Positions 48,952-57,822 of a stretch of DNA of 64,000 nucleotides are shown here, piece after piece (the stretch's first letter is position 1; each line of letters starts with the position of its first letter). The DNA is from Pseudomonas fluorescens. Its GTDB lineage: Bacteria > Pseudomonadota > Gammaproteobacteria > Pseudomonadales > Pseudomonadaceae. The notes beneath the pieces are model-generated. The model worked only from the letters and a program-made list of their open reading frames with translations. It did not search any database and was not told the DNA's origin. The DNA is taken from NCBI RefSeq assembly GCF_002022275.1, contig NZ_MSDF01000014.1, forward strand, positions 664,811-728,810, read 5' to 3'. The position numbers and the translations under genes were made by a program.

Positions 48952-49078
48952 TTTATTTTGTGAATCCAGGAGGCTTTTCTCATCTTTTCTGTTACTCCCC
49001 CGCTCCGAACTCACAGAAAAGATGATTTTTTTCGCGCGTTTGCTGGGCCTTCTGAATCAGCTATTTTGTGAACCTACA
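48952..49078 (-). repeat. Transposon end, distal, with spaced TnsB-type repeats
   Basis: The terminal 21 bp (49058-49078) match the other end with one mismatch when read inward on the minus strand. A second copy of the core lies at 48953-48968 (plus strand TTATTTTGTGAATCCA, i.e. TTCACAAAATA on the minus strand), about 110 bp inside. Wide spacing of repeats resembles the L end of Tn7. Confidence 0.85.
48980..49033 (+). terminator. Hairpin near the distal transposon end
   Basis: TCATCTTTTCTG (48980-48991) and CAGAAAAGATGA (49014-49025) form a perfect 12-bp inverted repeat, followed by seven T. This could terminate the protease transcript before it leaves the element, or be a binding feature of the end. 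The stem is A+T-rich, so terminator strength is uncertain. Confidence 0.5.
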
Positions 49079-49083
49079 TCAGG
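49079..49083. repeat. Target-site duplication, distal copy (TCAGG)
   Basis: Exact copy of the five bases at 15076-15080, directly after the ACA terminus of the element. The following TAAACCTGCC is the original DNA downstream of gyrB. Confidence 0.93.
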
Positions 49084-49100
49084 TAAACCTGCCAAAACAA

Positions 49101-49130
49101 AAAGGCCAACGCTTAGCGTTGGCCTTTTTT
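49101..49130. terminator. Native gyrB terminator, now displaced (bidirectional)
   Basis: AAGGCCAACGC-TTA-GCGTTGGCCTT forms an 11-bp stem flanked by A residues on the left and T residues on the right, so it can work in both directions. In the empty site it would lie about 25 bp past the gyrB stop codon. In the present arrangement it serves the convergent regulator gene at 49184. Confidence 0.88.
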
Positions 49131-49158
49131 ATTGCGTGATGAACACGCGTTATTCAAA

Positions 49159-49174
49159 TGCTCCACGTGGAACA
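49159..49174. promoter_or_regulatory. parS: parS-like site beyond the transposon
   Basis: TGCTCCACGTGGAACA matches the perfect parS at 12601 at 15 of 16 positions. Without the transposon it would be about 2.6 kb from that site; it is now 36.5 kb away. Confidence 0.8.
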
Positions 49175-49183
49175 TCTACATTT

Positions 49184-49906
49184 TTAACCCGCTGTGGCCG
49201 CCGCGACACTCTCCAGACGGTAGCCATACCCGTAGATCGTTAGCAGCTGCCAACCCCGGTCTGCGGTCAGCCCAAGCTTATTGCGCAGGCGGTAGATATG
49301 CGTGTCTAGAGGCCGCGATGACACCATTTCCTCGTGAGTCCAAAACCGCTCATAGAGATACTCACGAGACAACGGCCGCGCCAAGTTGGCAAACAGGCAA
49401 CTGGCGAGGCGGTATTCTCGCTCTGTCAAATTGATGGGTTTACCGGCACGGGTCACCGTTAGCTCAGCATCATCGAAGGTCAGATCATTAAAACTTTGCA
49501 CTTCATGGGTCGCAGATTTCTGTAGGCCATGGCGACGCAACACAGCTGTCACTCGAGCCTTAAGCTCGTTGGGGCGAAAGGGTTTGCTGACGTAATCATC
49601 CGCCCCGCTGTTCAACGCGGTGACGATATCGCTCTCTGCATCGCGGCTGGTGAGCATGATCACGGCGGGTGGGGACTCCATATGTTCGCGGGTCCAGCGC
49701 AGCAACGCGATACCAGTGATATCGGGTAGTTGCCAGTCGAGTATCAGCAGGTCAAAGGTTTCACGTCGCAGTTGGCGCAGCAGATCTTCGCCGCGCTCAA
49801 AGCAGTGCAGAGACCAGGGTTGTTCCGCAGTGCCGGGAATCTGTCGCAGTGTCTGTTCAACCCGGCGCAATTCAGCAGGCTCGTCATCCAGTATTGCGAC
49901 ACGCAT
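49184..49906 (-). CDS. OmpR-family response regulator
   Basis: The 240-residue regulator starts MRVAILDDEPAELRRVEQT. It has a receiver with acidic pair DDE, phospho-acceptor Asp in LLILDWQLPDI (about residue 56), MLTSRD and SKPFRPNELKAR. The C-terminal winged helix has LTEREYRLASCLF and the recognition-helix region RPLDTHIYRLRNKLGL. It is transcribed divergently from the CHASE2 kinase at 50180, with about 270 bp between them, and the two are the likely signalling pair. It is core Pseudomonas sequence directly outside the transposon. Confidence 0.93.
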   Translation of the reverse strand: MRVAILDDEPAELRRVEQTLRQIPGTAEQPWSLHCFERGEDLLRQLRRETFDLLILDWQLPDITGIALLRWTREHMESPPAVIMLTSRDAESDIVTALNSGADDYVSKPFRPNELKARVTAVLRRHGLQKSATHEVQSFNDLTFDDAELTVTRAGKPINLTEREYRLASCLFANLARPLSREYLYERFWTHEEMVSSRPLDTHIYRLRNKLGLTADRGWQLLTIYGYGYRLESVAAATAG

Positions 49907-50179
49907 GGGTGGGTCCTTCTACAAAAAAATACGGCAGCCGATGGCGTGAATTAAAGCGGGCACATACTGCGCAGATGCCATTCCATGAATCTGAATAATT
50001 GTGGTCAGATTCATCGACCTCCAGATCTCTGCGTACGCTGATATCAAAGCGCCTGTGACTTTTCGAGAGACCCATAAGGAAAGATACCGACTCCTGCCCG
50101 CAAGGAAAAGGATCGCTGCAGATGGGCCTTCAAGGCGCTGGCAGGGAAACATTCAGGAAAGTCCCCATGTCAGACAGGA

Positions 50180-52564
50180 ATGAGCTTCAATGGGTTCCAG
50201 GATATTGCCCACGACAAACATTACCTGGAGGGAGAAGCCGGGGCCTATGACACCATCAACCACTCACTATCAACCTGCGGCGGCGCTTTCATGATGCTGT
50301 GGCGCAAGGCTGAAAAACGCCAGCCGACTCAGGCTCAGTTGCTGTTTCATGGCCTGGTGCGTGAGTGGCTGTGGATTGGCGTGGTGCTGCTGCCCTTCAC
50401 CGCGTACCTGTCTTTGAGCGCCGGCCTGGCCCTCAACAATCCACTGTACGACAGTCTCCGCCGTCTCACTCCCGTGCCGGTCGACCCGCGCATCTTGCTG
50501 GTGACGATCGACGATCAGAGCCTGAAACAACTCGGGCCGTGGCCCTGGCCGCGTAGTCTGCACGCCGACCTGATTGATCGCCTGAGCGCTGCCCAACCGG
50601 CCGGCATAATGTTTGATGTCATCTTCAGCGAACCGGGTGACGCAGCGGACGACAGACGTCTGGCCGACGCTGTGTGCAATGCCGGTAACGTATTATTGCC
50701 GCTGGTGGCCGATGGCACACTCAGTTCAAGCCAACCGGCTGCCCCGATGTTGCCACTGCTCAAGTGCGCCAAAGGCGTGGGGCATATCAATGTTGAGCCG
50801 GACAACGATGGGGGCGTGCGCAGTTTGTACCTGCGCGAAGGCCCGCCCGGCAGCACGCTCCCACAGTTGGCATGGCTCGCGTACACGTTGAGCGGGGGAG
50901 CGTCGCCGATGCCGGGAAACCCTGCAGAAGCGACCATCGCGCACTGGCATCGTGAGCATGCGATTCGGGTGCCCTTCACCGCCGATGAGCATTTCCCCAG
51001 CGTCTCTTATGTCAGCGTATTGCGCGGCGAGGTGCCTCCCGAGGCGCTGCGTGGCCGCTTGATTCTGGTCGGGGCCACCGCATACGGCATGGGCGACCGT
51101 TTCATTACCCCTCTCTCCTCGGTCGGCTCTACTGCCGGCGTGGAGATCGAGGCCAATATCCTTAACGGCTTGTTGCAAGGGCGGAGCGTCGTCGACCTCC
51201 CCGGCTGGCTGGCTGCCCTGCTCGCGACATCACTCGTGGCGTCGCTGCTGGGCCTTCTGCTGTATCGCCCGCGCTATGCGCTGTGGATGACGTTGGGTTG
51301 CATGGCGGCAGCCTTGATGGGCTCCTGGGTGCTGTTGCGCCTGGGCCACTGGTGGTCGCCCGCCGCGTGTTTGATTGGTTTATTGCTCAGCTATCTGATC
51401 TGGAACTGGCGCCGCCTCAGCGTCATCCTCGCTTACTTCGGCTGGGAACTGGCTCGTCTGGATGACGAGCCCAAAGTGCTGCCCGAACGCCGCCGTGCTC
51501 CCGCCAGCAGAGGCGATGTGCTCCAGGGCCGTATCTTTGCGTTGGAGCAAGCCGTCAGCCGCACACGTGACACCCGGCGATTCATGGCCGACGGCCTGGA
51601 GTGCCTGCCGGTAGCGACACTGATTACCGACCCCCGAGGCACGGTTCTATTGGCCAATCGCGTTGCTCGCGAAGTGTTTGGAAGTGATCTGGTCAGTGGC
51701 AATCTGCTCGAACTCCTCGCTGATCTGGGTTATCCACCGCTGCACAACGGCGTGCGCCCTGCCCTGTCGGCGATGGAGCTTGTCGAGTTCCGTGACATTC
51801 ACCAGCGCAGCCTGCGCATGGAACTCGCGCCCTTGCTACCGGCTGAAGGCGACGTCGCGCTTGGCTGGCTGCTGAGCCTGACCGACCTGAGCAAAGAGCG
51901 TGACGCCCAGCAGCACCGCGAGACCATGCTGCGCTTCCTGTCACACGACTTGCGGGCGCCGCATTCAGCGATTCTGGCGCTGCTGGATGTGCACAACGGC
52001 GAGTCACCGGTCTTCGCCCAGATCGAGCAGCAGGTACGGCGGGCCCTGAGTCTCACCGAATCCTTCGTGCAATTGGCCAAGGCTGAAGCGGATGGCTACC
52101 ACTTTCAGCCAACGTTGTTCGCCATGCTGGTGATGGATGCATTTGACCAGGTCGCGGTCATTGCCCAACTCAAGAACATCCAACTGGTTCATGACTTGGA
52201 TGAAGCGGATGAGAGCATGGTATCCGCCGATCAATCGCTGCTGACGCGGGCATTGTTCAACGTGCTGGAGAACGCCATCAAATACTCGCCGTCCGGTACA
52301 ACCGTTACGTTGAGCCACGGCAACGCGAGTGGCCTGCTGCAGTGCCGTATCAGTGACCAGGGGCCAGGCATCGCGTCAGCGGATTTGCCTGAGCTGTTCA
52401 ACCAGTACCGGCGCTTCGATTCAGCGCAGGGCAGTGAGGGTTTGGGTTTGGGCCTGACGATGGTCAAGGCGGTGATAGAACGCCACGGAGGCCGCATTCT
52501 GTGTGAAAGCGAGTTGGGTAAAGGATCTACCTTCACCCTCCAACTGCCCTTGCTCGACGACTGA
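50180..52564 (+). CDS. CHASE2-domain membrane sensor histidine kinase
   Basis: A sensor kinase of 794 residues from the first start. The ATG at 50291 or 50294 (MLWRKAEKRQPTQAQ) is a plausible true start, giving about 756 residues. It has an N-terminal membrane helix (WLWIGVVLLPFTAYLSL). A periplasmic CHASE2 domain follows (NPLYDSLRRLTPVPVDPRI, ITIDDQSL-type strand, GPWPWPRSLHADLIDRL), then three membrane helices (about residues 340-420) and a PAS-like segment (VATLITDPRGTVLLANR). The kinase core has H in LSHDLRAPHSAI, N box NVLENAIKYSP, and G boxes DQGPGIA and GLGLGLTM. It is divergent from the OmpR-type regulator at 49184 and probably its partner. The stimulus is unknown. Confidence 0.92.
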   Translation: MSFNGFQDIAHDKHYLEGEAGAYDTINHSLSTCGGAFMMLWRKAEKRQPTQAQLLFHGLVREWLWIGVVLLPFTAYLSLSAGLALNNPLYDSLRRLTPVPVDPRILLVTIDDQSLKQLGPWPWPRSLHADLIDRLSAAQPAGIMFDVIFSEPGDAADDRRLADAVCNAGNVLLPLVADGTLSSSQPAAPMLPLLKCAKGVGHINVEPDNDGGVRSLYLREGPPGSTLPQLAWLAYTLSGGASPMPGNPAEATIAHWHREHAIRVPFTADEHFPSVSYVSVLRGEVPPEALRGRLILVGATAYGMGDRFITPLSSVGSTAGVEIEANILNGLLQGRSVVDLPGWLAALLATSLVASLLGLLLYRPRYALWMTLGCMAAALMGSWVLLRLGHWWSPAACLIGLLLSYLIWNWRRLSVILAYFGWELARLDDEPKVLPERRRAPASRGDVLQGRIFALEQAVSRTRDTRRFMADGLECLPVATLITDPRGTVLLANRVAREVFGSDLVSGNLLELLADLGYPPLHNGVRPALSAMELVEFRDIHQRSLRMELAPLLPAEGDVALGWLLSLTDLSKERDAQQHRETMLRFLSHDLRAPHSAILALLDVHNGESPVFAQIEQQVRRALSLTESFVQLAKAEADGYHFQPTLFAMLVMDAFDQVAVIAQLKNIQLVHDLDEADESMVSADQSLLTRALFNVLENAIKYSPSGTTVTLSHGNASGLLQCRISDQGPGIASADLPELFNQYRRFDSAQGSEGLGLGLTMVKAVIERHGGRILCESELGKGSTFTLQLPLLDD

Positions 52565-52589
52565 AAAAACGTACGTTTGTGCTGTGCAT

Positions 52590-52618
52590 AAAAAACCGGT
52601 CTCAAGGACCGGTTTTTT
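52590..52618 (+). terminator. Intrinsic terminator after the CHASE2 kinase gene
   Basis: AAAAACCGGTC and GACCGGTTTTTT-type arms around CTCAAG form a stable hairpin with a T run, about 30 bp after the kinase stop codon. A consensus DnaA-box sequence TTATCCACA lies shortly after, near 52734. Confidence 0.85.
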
Positions 52619-52746
52619 AATGCCGAAAAAACTTATGCACGTTTTTCCAGATTTTATGAGCTCAAGAAATATGTAAGTAAATCAGCTTCTTATGAATCAA
52701 AAGCGGCGATTCGCCAACAAACCGTACACAGGTTATCCACAGATGC

Positions 52747-53517
52747 TCAGATCGCTGGCGTGTCCACCACAACCGGCTTCGGTGGCAGCGAACCCATGGC
52801 GCGTTGCTGGGCTTCATTCCACGCCTGCGCACGGTCATTCAGCGCTGCAATGGCGCGTGGTCCTTCACCTTCGGCATACATCGGTTCGCCGATCACCACA
52901 GTGATGGTGCCTTCGCGTTTAGCCCAGCCCGTCTTGGGCCAAAACTTCCCGGCGTTATGCGCAATCGGCAGCACCGGCAGGTGCGCATTGACCGCCAACG
53001 CAGTACCACCGCGTGAGAACTTGCCTACGGTGCCGTAAGGCACGCGCGTACCTTCCGGAAAGATCAGCACCCAAACGCCATCCTTGAGCAGTTCGTCGCC
53101 CTTCTTGGCCACGTGCTTGAGCGCCGCCTTGGGGTTGTCACGGTCGATGGCGATCGGACGCAACATGGCCATGGCCCAGCCAAAGAACGGTACGTACAGC
53201 AACTCGCGCTTGAGCACCTGGCTCAAGGGCGAGAAGTACGCCGAGAGAAAGAACGTCTCCCAGGTGCTCTGGTGGTTCGACAGGATCACGCAGGGTGTTT
53301 GCGGGACGTTTTCAGCACCTTTGATCTCGAAGCGAATGCCCAAAAATACCTTGGTCAGCCACAACGCGCAGCGGCACCAATAAACGTTGATAAAACGGTA
53401 GCGCGCCTTGAACGGCAGGAACGGCGCAATAAAAAAGCTCAGGGTGCACCAGAGAAACGAACTGGTGCCCAACAGCAGGTAAAAGAAAAAGGTTCTGATG
53501 GCCTGCAAGATCGACAT
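52747..53517 (-). CDS. 1-acyl-sn-glycerol-3-phosphate acyltransferase (PlsC family)
   Basis: The 256-residue protein starts MSILQAIRTFFFYLLLGTS at 53515-53517, with a hydrophobic N-terminal membrane anchor. PlsC-family motifs are present: the catalytic block SNHQSTWETFF (His with Glu at the HX4D/E position), LLYVPFFGWAM, and the substrate-binding IFPEGTRVP. It transfers an acyl chain to lysophosphatidic acid in phospholipid synthesis. A longer frame upstream adds 42 unlikely residues. It is the usual Pseudomonas neighbour between gyrB and gmhB, here moved from gyrB by the transposon. Confidence 0.92.
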   Translation of the reverse strand: MSILQAIRTFFFYLLLGTSSFLWCTLSFFIAPFLPFKARYRFINVYWCRCALWLTKVFLGIRFEIKGAENVPQTPCVILSNHQSTWETFFLSAYFSPLSQVLKRELLYVPFFGWAMAMLRPIAIDRDNPKAALKHVAKKGDELLKDGVWVLIFPEGTRVPYGTVGKFSRGGTALAVNAHLPVLPIAHNAGKFWPKTGWAKREGTITVVIGEPMYAEGEGPRAIAALNDRAQAWNEAQQRAMGSLPPKPVVVDTPAI

Positions 53518-53599
53518 GGCGGCATTTACCGTTGCGGGACACGGCCCGCCTGCTAAAAGCGCACTCCCGAGCCATCCTTGTTCAGGAAGTCGAGGGCCG

Positions 53600-54136
53600 C
53601 TAGTTGTTAATAAGTTCTGCGGCAACCGCCGCCAGATCGTCAAAAATCAAAGTGCCTACCGGCAGGTCTTTCGCCTGGGTCTTTTCGCCTTTCCCGGTCT
53701 TAACCAAAACTGGCTGAGAGTCGACGGCTTTGGCCGCCTCCAGGTCACCGAGGCTATCCCCGACGAACCATAGCCCAGCCAGGGGTACCTTGTAATGTTC
53801 TGCAATAGTTTTCAACATGCCCGGTTTGGGTTTGCGGCACTCGCAGCCCTCATCCGGCCCGTGAGGGCAATACACCACCAGCCCCACCTCGCCGCCCTGC
53901 TCGGCCACCAACGTGCGCAAGCGCGCGTGCATGGCGTCCAGCGTGGCGATGTCGTAATAACCGCGGGCAATACCGGACTGGTTGGTGGCGATGGCCACCG
54001 TCCAGCCGGCTTTGCTCAACTGCGCAATGGCCTCGATCGAACCGGGCAGTGGAATCCACTCCGCCACCGACTTGATGTAAGCATCGGAGTCGTAGTTGAT
54101 CACTCCGTCCCGATCGAGAATCAGCAGTTTCACCAT
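53600..54136 (-). CDS. gmhB: D-glycero-beta-D-manno-heptose 1,7-bisphosphate 7-phosphatase
   Basis: GmhB dephosphorylates heptose bisphosphate in the synthesis of the LPS inner-core heptose. The 178-residue HAD phosphatase begins MVKLLILDRDGVINYDS (motif I DxD), has the VAIATNQSGIARGY motif II, the zinc loop CPHGPDEGCECRKPKPGML and motif IV FVGDSLGDLEAAKAV. Length and motif order are typical. The glyS stop codon is 2 bp before its start (54139), consistent with a glyQ-glyS-gmhB operon. Confidence 0.94.
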   Translation of the reverse strand: MVKLLILDRDGVINYDSDAYIKSVAEWIPLPGSIEAIAQLSKAGWTVAIATNQSGIARGYYDIATLDAMHARLRTLVAEQGGEVGLVVYCPHGPDEGCECRKPKPGMLKTIAEHYKVPLAGLWFVGDSLGDLEAAKAVDSQPVLVKTGKGEKTQAKDLPVGTLIFDDLAAVAAELINN

Positions 54137-54138
54137 GG

Positions 54139-56193
54139 TCAGCTCAGCGTCGAAATGTCAGCGATGTTGACGAACAAGCCGCGCAGGCGCGCCAGCATGG
54201 CGTAGCGGTTTTTGCGCACGCCCGCGTCTTCGGCATTGATCATCACCGCTTCAAAGAACGCATCCACCGGCTCACGCAAGCTGGCCAGACGCGCCAGTGC
54301 TTCAGCGTAATTGCGCTCAGCGATCAACGGCTTCACCGCGTTTTCTGCCTTGGCGATGGCCGAGCTCAGCGAGAACTCCTTGGCATCGGCAAACAGGCCC
54401 GGGTCGACTTCAACATTGCCGAGGTTATCGGCCTTGCTCAGCAGGTTCGACACACGCTTGTTCACGGCGGCGAGGGCGTCGGCTTCCGGCAGTTTGCGGA
54501 AGGCTTGCACGGCCTGCACGCGCTGGTCGAAGTCCAGTGCCGAACCCGGTTGCAGGGCACGCACCGACAGGTAGACGGAAACGTCCACGCCTTCGTCTTC
54601 ATAACGCGCACGCAGGCGGTCGAAGACAAATTCCAGCACTTGCTCGGCCAGGCCGGCTTGCTTGACCTTGCCACCGAACTGGCCGACGGCGAACACCACG
54701 GCCTGGGTCAGGTCGAGGTCGAGCTTCTTGTCGATCAGGATGCGCAGCACGCCCAAGGCCGCACGGCGCAGGGCATACGGGTCTTTGCTGCCGGTAGGCA
54801 ACATGCCGATACCGAAGATACCGACGAGAGTATCCAGCTTGTCAGCGATAGCCACTGCCGCACCGGTCAGGGTGGTCGGCAGCTCGGCGCCAGCGCCGCG
54901 CGGCATGTACTGCTCGTTCAGCGCCAGGGCTACATCGTCCGGCTCGCCGTCGTTGAGGGCGTAGTAGTAACCGGCAACACCTTGCATCTCCGGGAACTCG
55001 CCGACCATTTCGGTGGCCAGGTCGCATTTGGACAGCAGGCCAGCACGCGCGGCCCAAGCGGCATCACCGCCAATGCGCGGCGCAATGTAGGCGGCCAGCT
55101 TGGAAACACGCACGGCCTTGTCGTAGACGCTGCCGAGTTTTTCCTGGAACACCACGTTTTGCAGGCGCAGGTTGAAGTCTTCGAGCTTCTGCTTCTTGTC
55201 TTGCTTAAAGAAGAACTCGGCGTCAGTCAGGCGCGGGCGAACGACTTTCTCGTTACCGGCGATGATCTGCTGCGGGTCTTTGCTCTCGATGTTGGCCACG
55301 GTGATGAAGCGCGGCAGCAACTTGCCATCCACGTCCAGCAGGCAGAAATACTTCTGGTTGTCCTGCATGGTGGTGATCAGCGCTTCTTGCGGCACGTCGA
55401 GGAAACGCTCCTCGAACGAGCACACCAGCGGCACCGGCCATTCAACCAGCGCGGTCACTTCGTCGAGCAGACTCTGCGGCACGATGGCGGTGCCTTCCTG
55501 CAGGCGCGCCAGTTCTTCGGTGCGCTTGCTGATCAGCTCGCGACGCTCGTTGGCATCGGCCAGCACGTAAGCAGCACGCAGGTCAGCGGCGTAGTTGGCT
55601 GGCGAGGTGATGCGTACAGCTTGCGGGTGGTGGAAGCGGTGACCACGGGAATCACGGCCAGCCTTCTGGGCGAGGATCGTGCAGTCGATGACCTGGTCAC
55701 CGAGCAACATCACCAGCCACTGGGTTGGGCGTACGAATTCTTCTTTGCGTGCACCCCAGCGCATGCGCTTGGGGATAGGCAGGTCGTTCAAGGAGTCTTC
55801 AACGATGGTCGGCAACAGGCTGGCGGTCGGCTTGCCGGTGATGACCTGGCTGAACCGCAGCTTCGGGCCGCTCTGGTCGATCTCGCTCAGCTCAACGCCA
55901 CACTTTTTGGCAAAACCAAGGGCAGCTTGAGTCGGGTTACCTTCGGCGTCGAATGCCGCCTGACGTGGCGGGCCGTCGAGGTTGATGCTGCGGTCCGGTT
56001 GCTGGGTTTCCAGCGCGGTCAGCAGAACAGCCAGGCGACGTGGCGCAGCATAGACTTTTTTCGCTTCGAATTTCAGGCCAGCAGCCAGCAGGCCTTTTTC
56101 GATACCGGCCAGGAACGCGTCGGCCAGGGTGTTGAGTGCCTTGGGCGGCAACTCTTCGGTGCCCAGTTCAACCAGAAAATCTTGAGCACTCAT
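54139..56193 (-). CDS. glyS: Glycine-tRNA ligase beta subunit
   Basis: GlyS is the large subunit of the bacterial alpha2-beta2 glycyl-tRNA synthetase. The 684-residue protein begins [20 protein letters not shown], the highly conserved GlyS start. It has the long beta-subunit body ([38 protein letters not shown]) and ends in the tRNA-binding C-terminal domain with the [11 protein letters not shown] motif. Its first bases overlap the glyQ stop codon by 4 bp, so the subunits are coupled in translation. Confidence 0.96.
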   Translation of the reverse strand: MSAQDFLVELGTEELPPKALNTLADAFLAGIEKGLLAAGLKFEAKKVYAAPRRLAVLLTALETQQPDRSINLDGPPRQAAFDAEGNPTQAALGFAKKCGVELSEIDQSGPKLRFSQVITGKPTASLLPTIVEDSLNDLPIPKRMRWGARKEEFVRPTQWLVMLLGDQVIDCTILAQKAGRDSRGHRFHHPQAVRITSPANYAADLRAAYVLADANERRELISKRTEELARLQEGTAIVPQSLLDEVTALVEWPVPLVCSFEERFLDVPQEALITTMQDNQKYFCLLDVDGKLLPRFITVANIESKDPQQIIAGNEKVVRPRLTDAEFFFKQDKKQKLEDFNLRLQNVVFQEKLGSVYDKAVRVSKLAAYIAPRIGGDAAWAARAGLLSKCDLATEMVGEFPEMQGVAGYYYALNDGEPDDVALALNEQYMPRGAGAELPTTLTGAAVAIADKLDTLVGIFGIGMLPTGSKDPYALRRAALGVLRILIDKKLDLDLTQAVVFAVGQFGGKVKQAGLAEQVLEFVFDRLRARYEDEGVDVSVYLSVRALQPGSALDFDQRVQAVQAFRKLPEADALAAVNKRVSNLLSKADNLGNVEVDPGLFADAKEFSLSSAIAKAENAVKPLIAERNYAEALARLASLREPVDAFFEAVMINAEDAGVRKNRYAMLARLRGLFVNIADISTLS

Positions 56194-57143
56194 TGTGCAG
56201 CCTCCAGCTTGGCCAGTACTTCATCACGCAGGTCCGGGGTTGCCATCGGGAAGCCCAGCTTGGCGCGAGCCAGCAGGTAGGCTTGGGCGACGGAACGCGC
56301 CAGGGTGCGTACACGCAGGATGTATTGCTGGCGCGCGGTGACCGAAATGGCACGGCGGGCATCCAGCAGGTTGAAGGTATGGGAGGCCTTCAACACCATT
56401 TCGTAGCTTGGCAACGGCAGCGGCTGGTCGAGTTCGATCAGGCGCTTGGCTTCGCTTTCATAGAAGTCGAACAGTTCGAACAGCTTGTCGACGTTGGCGT
56501 GTTCGAAGTTGTAGGTGGACTGCTCCACTTCGTTCTGGTGGAACACGTCGCCGTAGGTCACTTTGCCGAACGGGCCGTCAGCCCAGACCAGGTCGTAAAC
56601 CGAGTCCACGCCTTGCAGGTACATGGCCAGGCGCTCAAGGCCGTAAGTGATTTCGCCGGTCACCGGGTAGCACTCGATGCCGCCCGCTTGCTGGAAGTAC
56701 GTGAACTGCGTCACTTCCATGCCATTGAGCCAGACTTCCCAGCCCAGGCCCCAGGCGCCCAGGGTTGGCGACTCCCAGTTGTCTTCGACGAAACGGATGT
56801 CGTGGACCAACGGGTCCAGGCCGACATGTTTCAACGAGCCCAGGTACAGCTCCTGGAAATTGTCCGGGTTCGGCTTCAACACCACCTGGAACTGGTAGTA
56901 GTGCTGCAGACGGTTCGGGTTTTCGCCGTAGCGGCCGTCAGTCGGGCGACGACTGGGCTGCACATAAGCGGCGTTCCAGGTTTCCGGGCCGATGGCCCGC
57001 AGGAATGTTGCGGTGTGGAAAGTGCCGGCGCCTACTTCCATATCGTAGGGCTGAAGTACCACACAACCTTGCTCGGCCCAGTATTGCTGGAGGGCGAGGA
57101 TCAAGTCTTGGAAGGTACGCACGGCTGGCGTAGGCTGGCTCAC
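56190..57143 (-). CDS. glyQ: Glycine-tRNA ligase alpha subunit
   Basis: GlyQ is the catalytic small subunit. The 317-residue form starts at GTG 57141-57143 ([15 protein letters not shown]) with an AGGTG site upstream; a GTG three codons earlier is possible. It has the class II motifs around [21 protein letters not shown] and the conserved [16 protein letters not shown] and [13 protein letters not shown]. It is followed directly by glyS and is divergent from tag. Confidence 0.95.
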   Translation of the reverse strand: MSQPTPAVRTFQDLILALQQYWAEQGCVVLQPYDMEVGAGTFHTATFLRAIGPETWNAAYVQPSRRPTDGRYGENPNRLQHYYQFQVVLKPNPDNFQELYLGSLKHVGLDPLVHDIRFVEDNWESPTLGAWGLGWEVWLNGMEVTQFTYFQQAGGIECYPVTGEITYGLERLAMYLQGVDSVYDLVWADGPFGKVTYGDVFHQNEVEQSTYNFEHANVDKLFELFDFYESEAKRLIELDQPLPLPSYEMVLKASHTFNLLDARRAISVTARQQYILRVRTLARSVAQAYLLARAKLGFPMATPDLRDEVLAKLEAAQ

Positions 57144-57224
57144 GAAATTCACCTGTTACTTGGGCTGCGATTTAAAGAGCGGGAGTATACCCGATTCGGC
57201 CGCGCCACCATCCCCTGGAGCCTT

Positions 57225-57782
57225 ATGCCACGCTGCTTTTGGTGTTCTGAAGATCCGCTGTACATGGCTTATCACGATCAGGAGTGGGGAACGCCGCTGC
57301 GCGATGCGCAGGGTCTGTTCGAGTTGCTTTTGCTCGAAGGGTTCCAGGCGGGCCTGTCCTGGATCACCGTTTTACGCAAACGCGAGCATTATCGAAAGGT
57401 CTTGTTCGGGTTTGATGCGCAGCGTCTGGCACGTTTGGCCGACGCCGAAATTGAAGCGCTGATGCAGGATCCGGGCATCGTGCGCAACCGCCTCAAGCTC
57501 AATGCCACCCGCCGCAATGCCGCTGCCTGGCTGGCGCTGGAAGACCCGGTGGGTTTGCTCTGGTCGTTTGTCGGCGGTGTGCCCAGGGTCAATCATTTCA
57601 AGGACCGCAGCGAAGTCCCGGCGATTACCCCCGAGGCCGAAGCCATGAGCAAAGCCCTGAAAAAAGCCGGCTTCACCTTCGTCGGCCCGACCATTTGTTA
57701 CGCGTTCATGCAGGCCTCCGGGATGGTCATGGACCACACCCTGGACTGCGACCGTTACGCGGACTTGGCCAACGCCGGTTAG
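57225..57782 (+). CDS. tag: DNA-3-methyladenine glycosylase I
   Basis: Tag removes 3-methyladenine from alkylated DNA. The 185-residue protein starts MPRCFWCSEDPLYMAYHD at 57225 behind GGAG. The N-terminal cysteines with a distal His/Cys pair form the zinc snap, and the base-pocket motif LLLLEGFQAGLSWITVL contains the conserved Glu. FVGPTICYAFMQASGMVMDH is the signature C-terminal block. The in-frame open sequence upstream is antisense to glyQ and is not part of this gene. Confidence 0.94.
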   Translation: MPRCFWCSEDPLYMAYHDQEWGTPLRDAQGLFELLLLEGFQAGLSWITVLRKREHYRKVLFGFDAQRLARLADAEIEALMQDPGIVRNRLKLNATRRNAAAWLALEDPVGLLWSFVGGVPRVNHFKDRSEVPAITPEAEAMSKALKKAGFTFVGPTICYAFMQASGMVMDHTLDCDRYADLANAG

Positions 57783-57822
57783 AATGCCCGCTTTGCGCAC
57801 CACACACGATCAGGAGTGACCT

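Larger units (their letters stand above)
15081..49078 (+). mobile_element. Complete Tn7-like transposon, 33,998 bp, inserted behind gyrB
   Basis: Both ends are visible. The left starts TGTAGGTTCACA-G-AATAGCTG and the right, read inward on the minus strand, starts TGTAGGTTCACA-A-AATAGCTG, giving 20 of 21 matches. The 5'-TGT...ACA-3' termini and the exact TCAGG duplication are standard for Tn7-like elements. tnsA, tnsB, tnsC and tniQ lie at the gyrB-proximal end and read inward; by Tn7 convention this is the R end. Cargo comprises two chaperone-usher fimbrial operons with a Roc/Rcs-like signalling system, a sirtuin, a HAD hydrolase, a serine recombinase-ParB-RepB operon and a Clp-fold protease. 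Because all core gene content resumes at 49079, the whole segment is inferred to have arrived as one unit or to have grown between fixed ends. Confidence 0.93.

Noticed and set aside
15184..49078. A CRISPR array or CRISPR effector for guided transposition
   Set aside because: No regularly spaced repeats and no Cas-like gene were seen; the single long TniQ fits fixed-site targeting.
54505..56280. Open frame of 591 codons antisense to glyS
   Set aside because: Shadow of glyS codon bias; the translation is His/Gln/Val-rich without motifs.
56136..57224. Upstream in-frame extension of tag
   Set aside because: It runs antisense through glyQ. The conserved Tag N terminus starts at 57225 behind a ribosome site.
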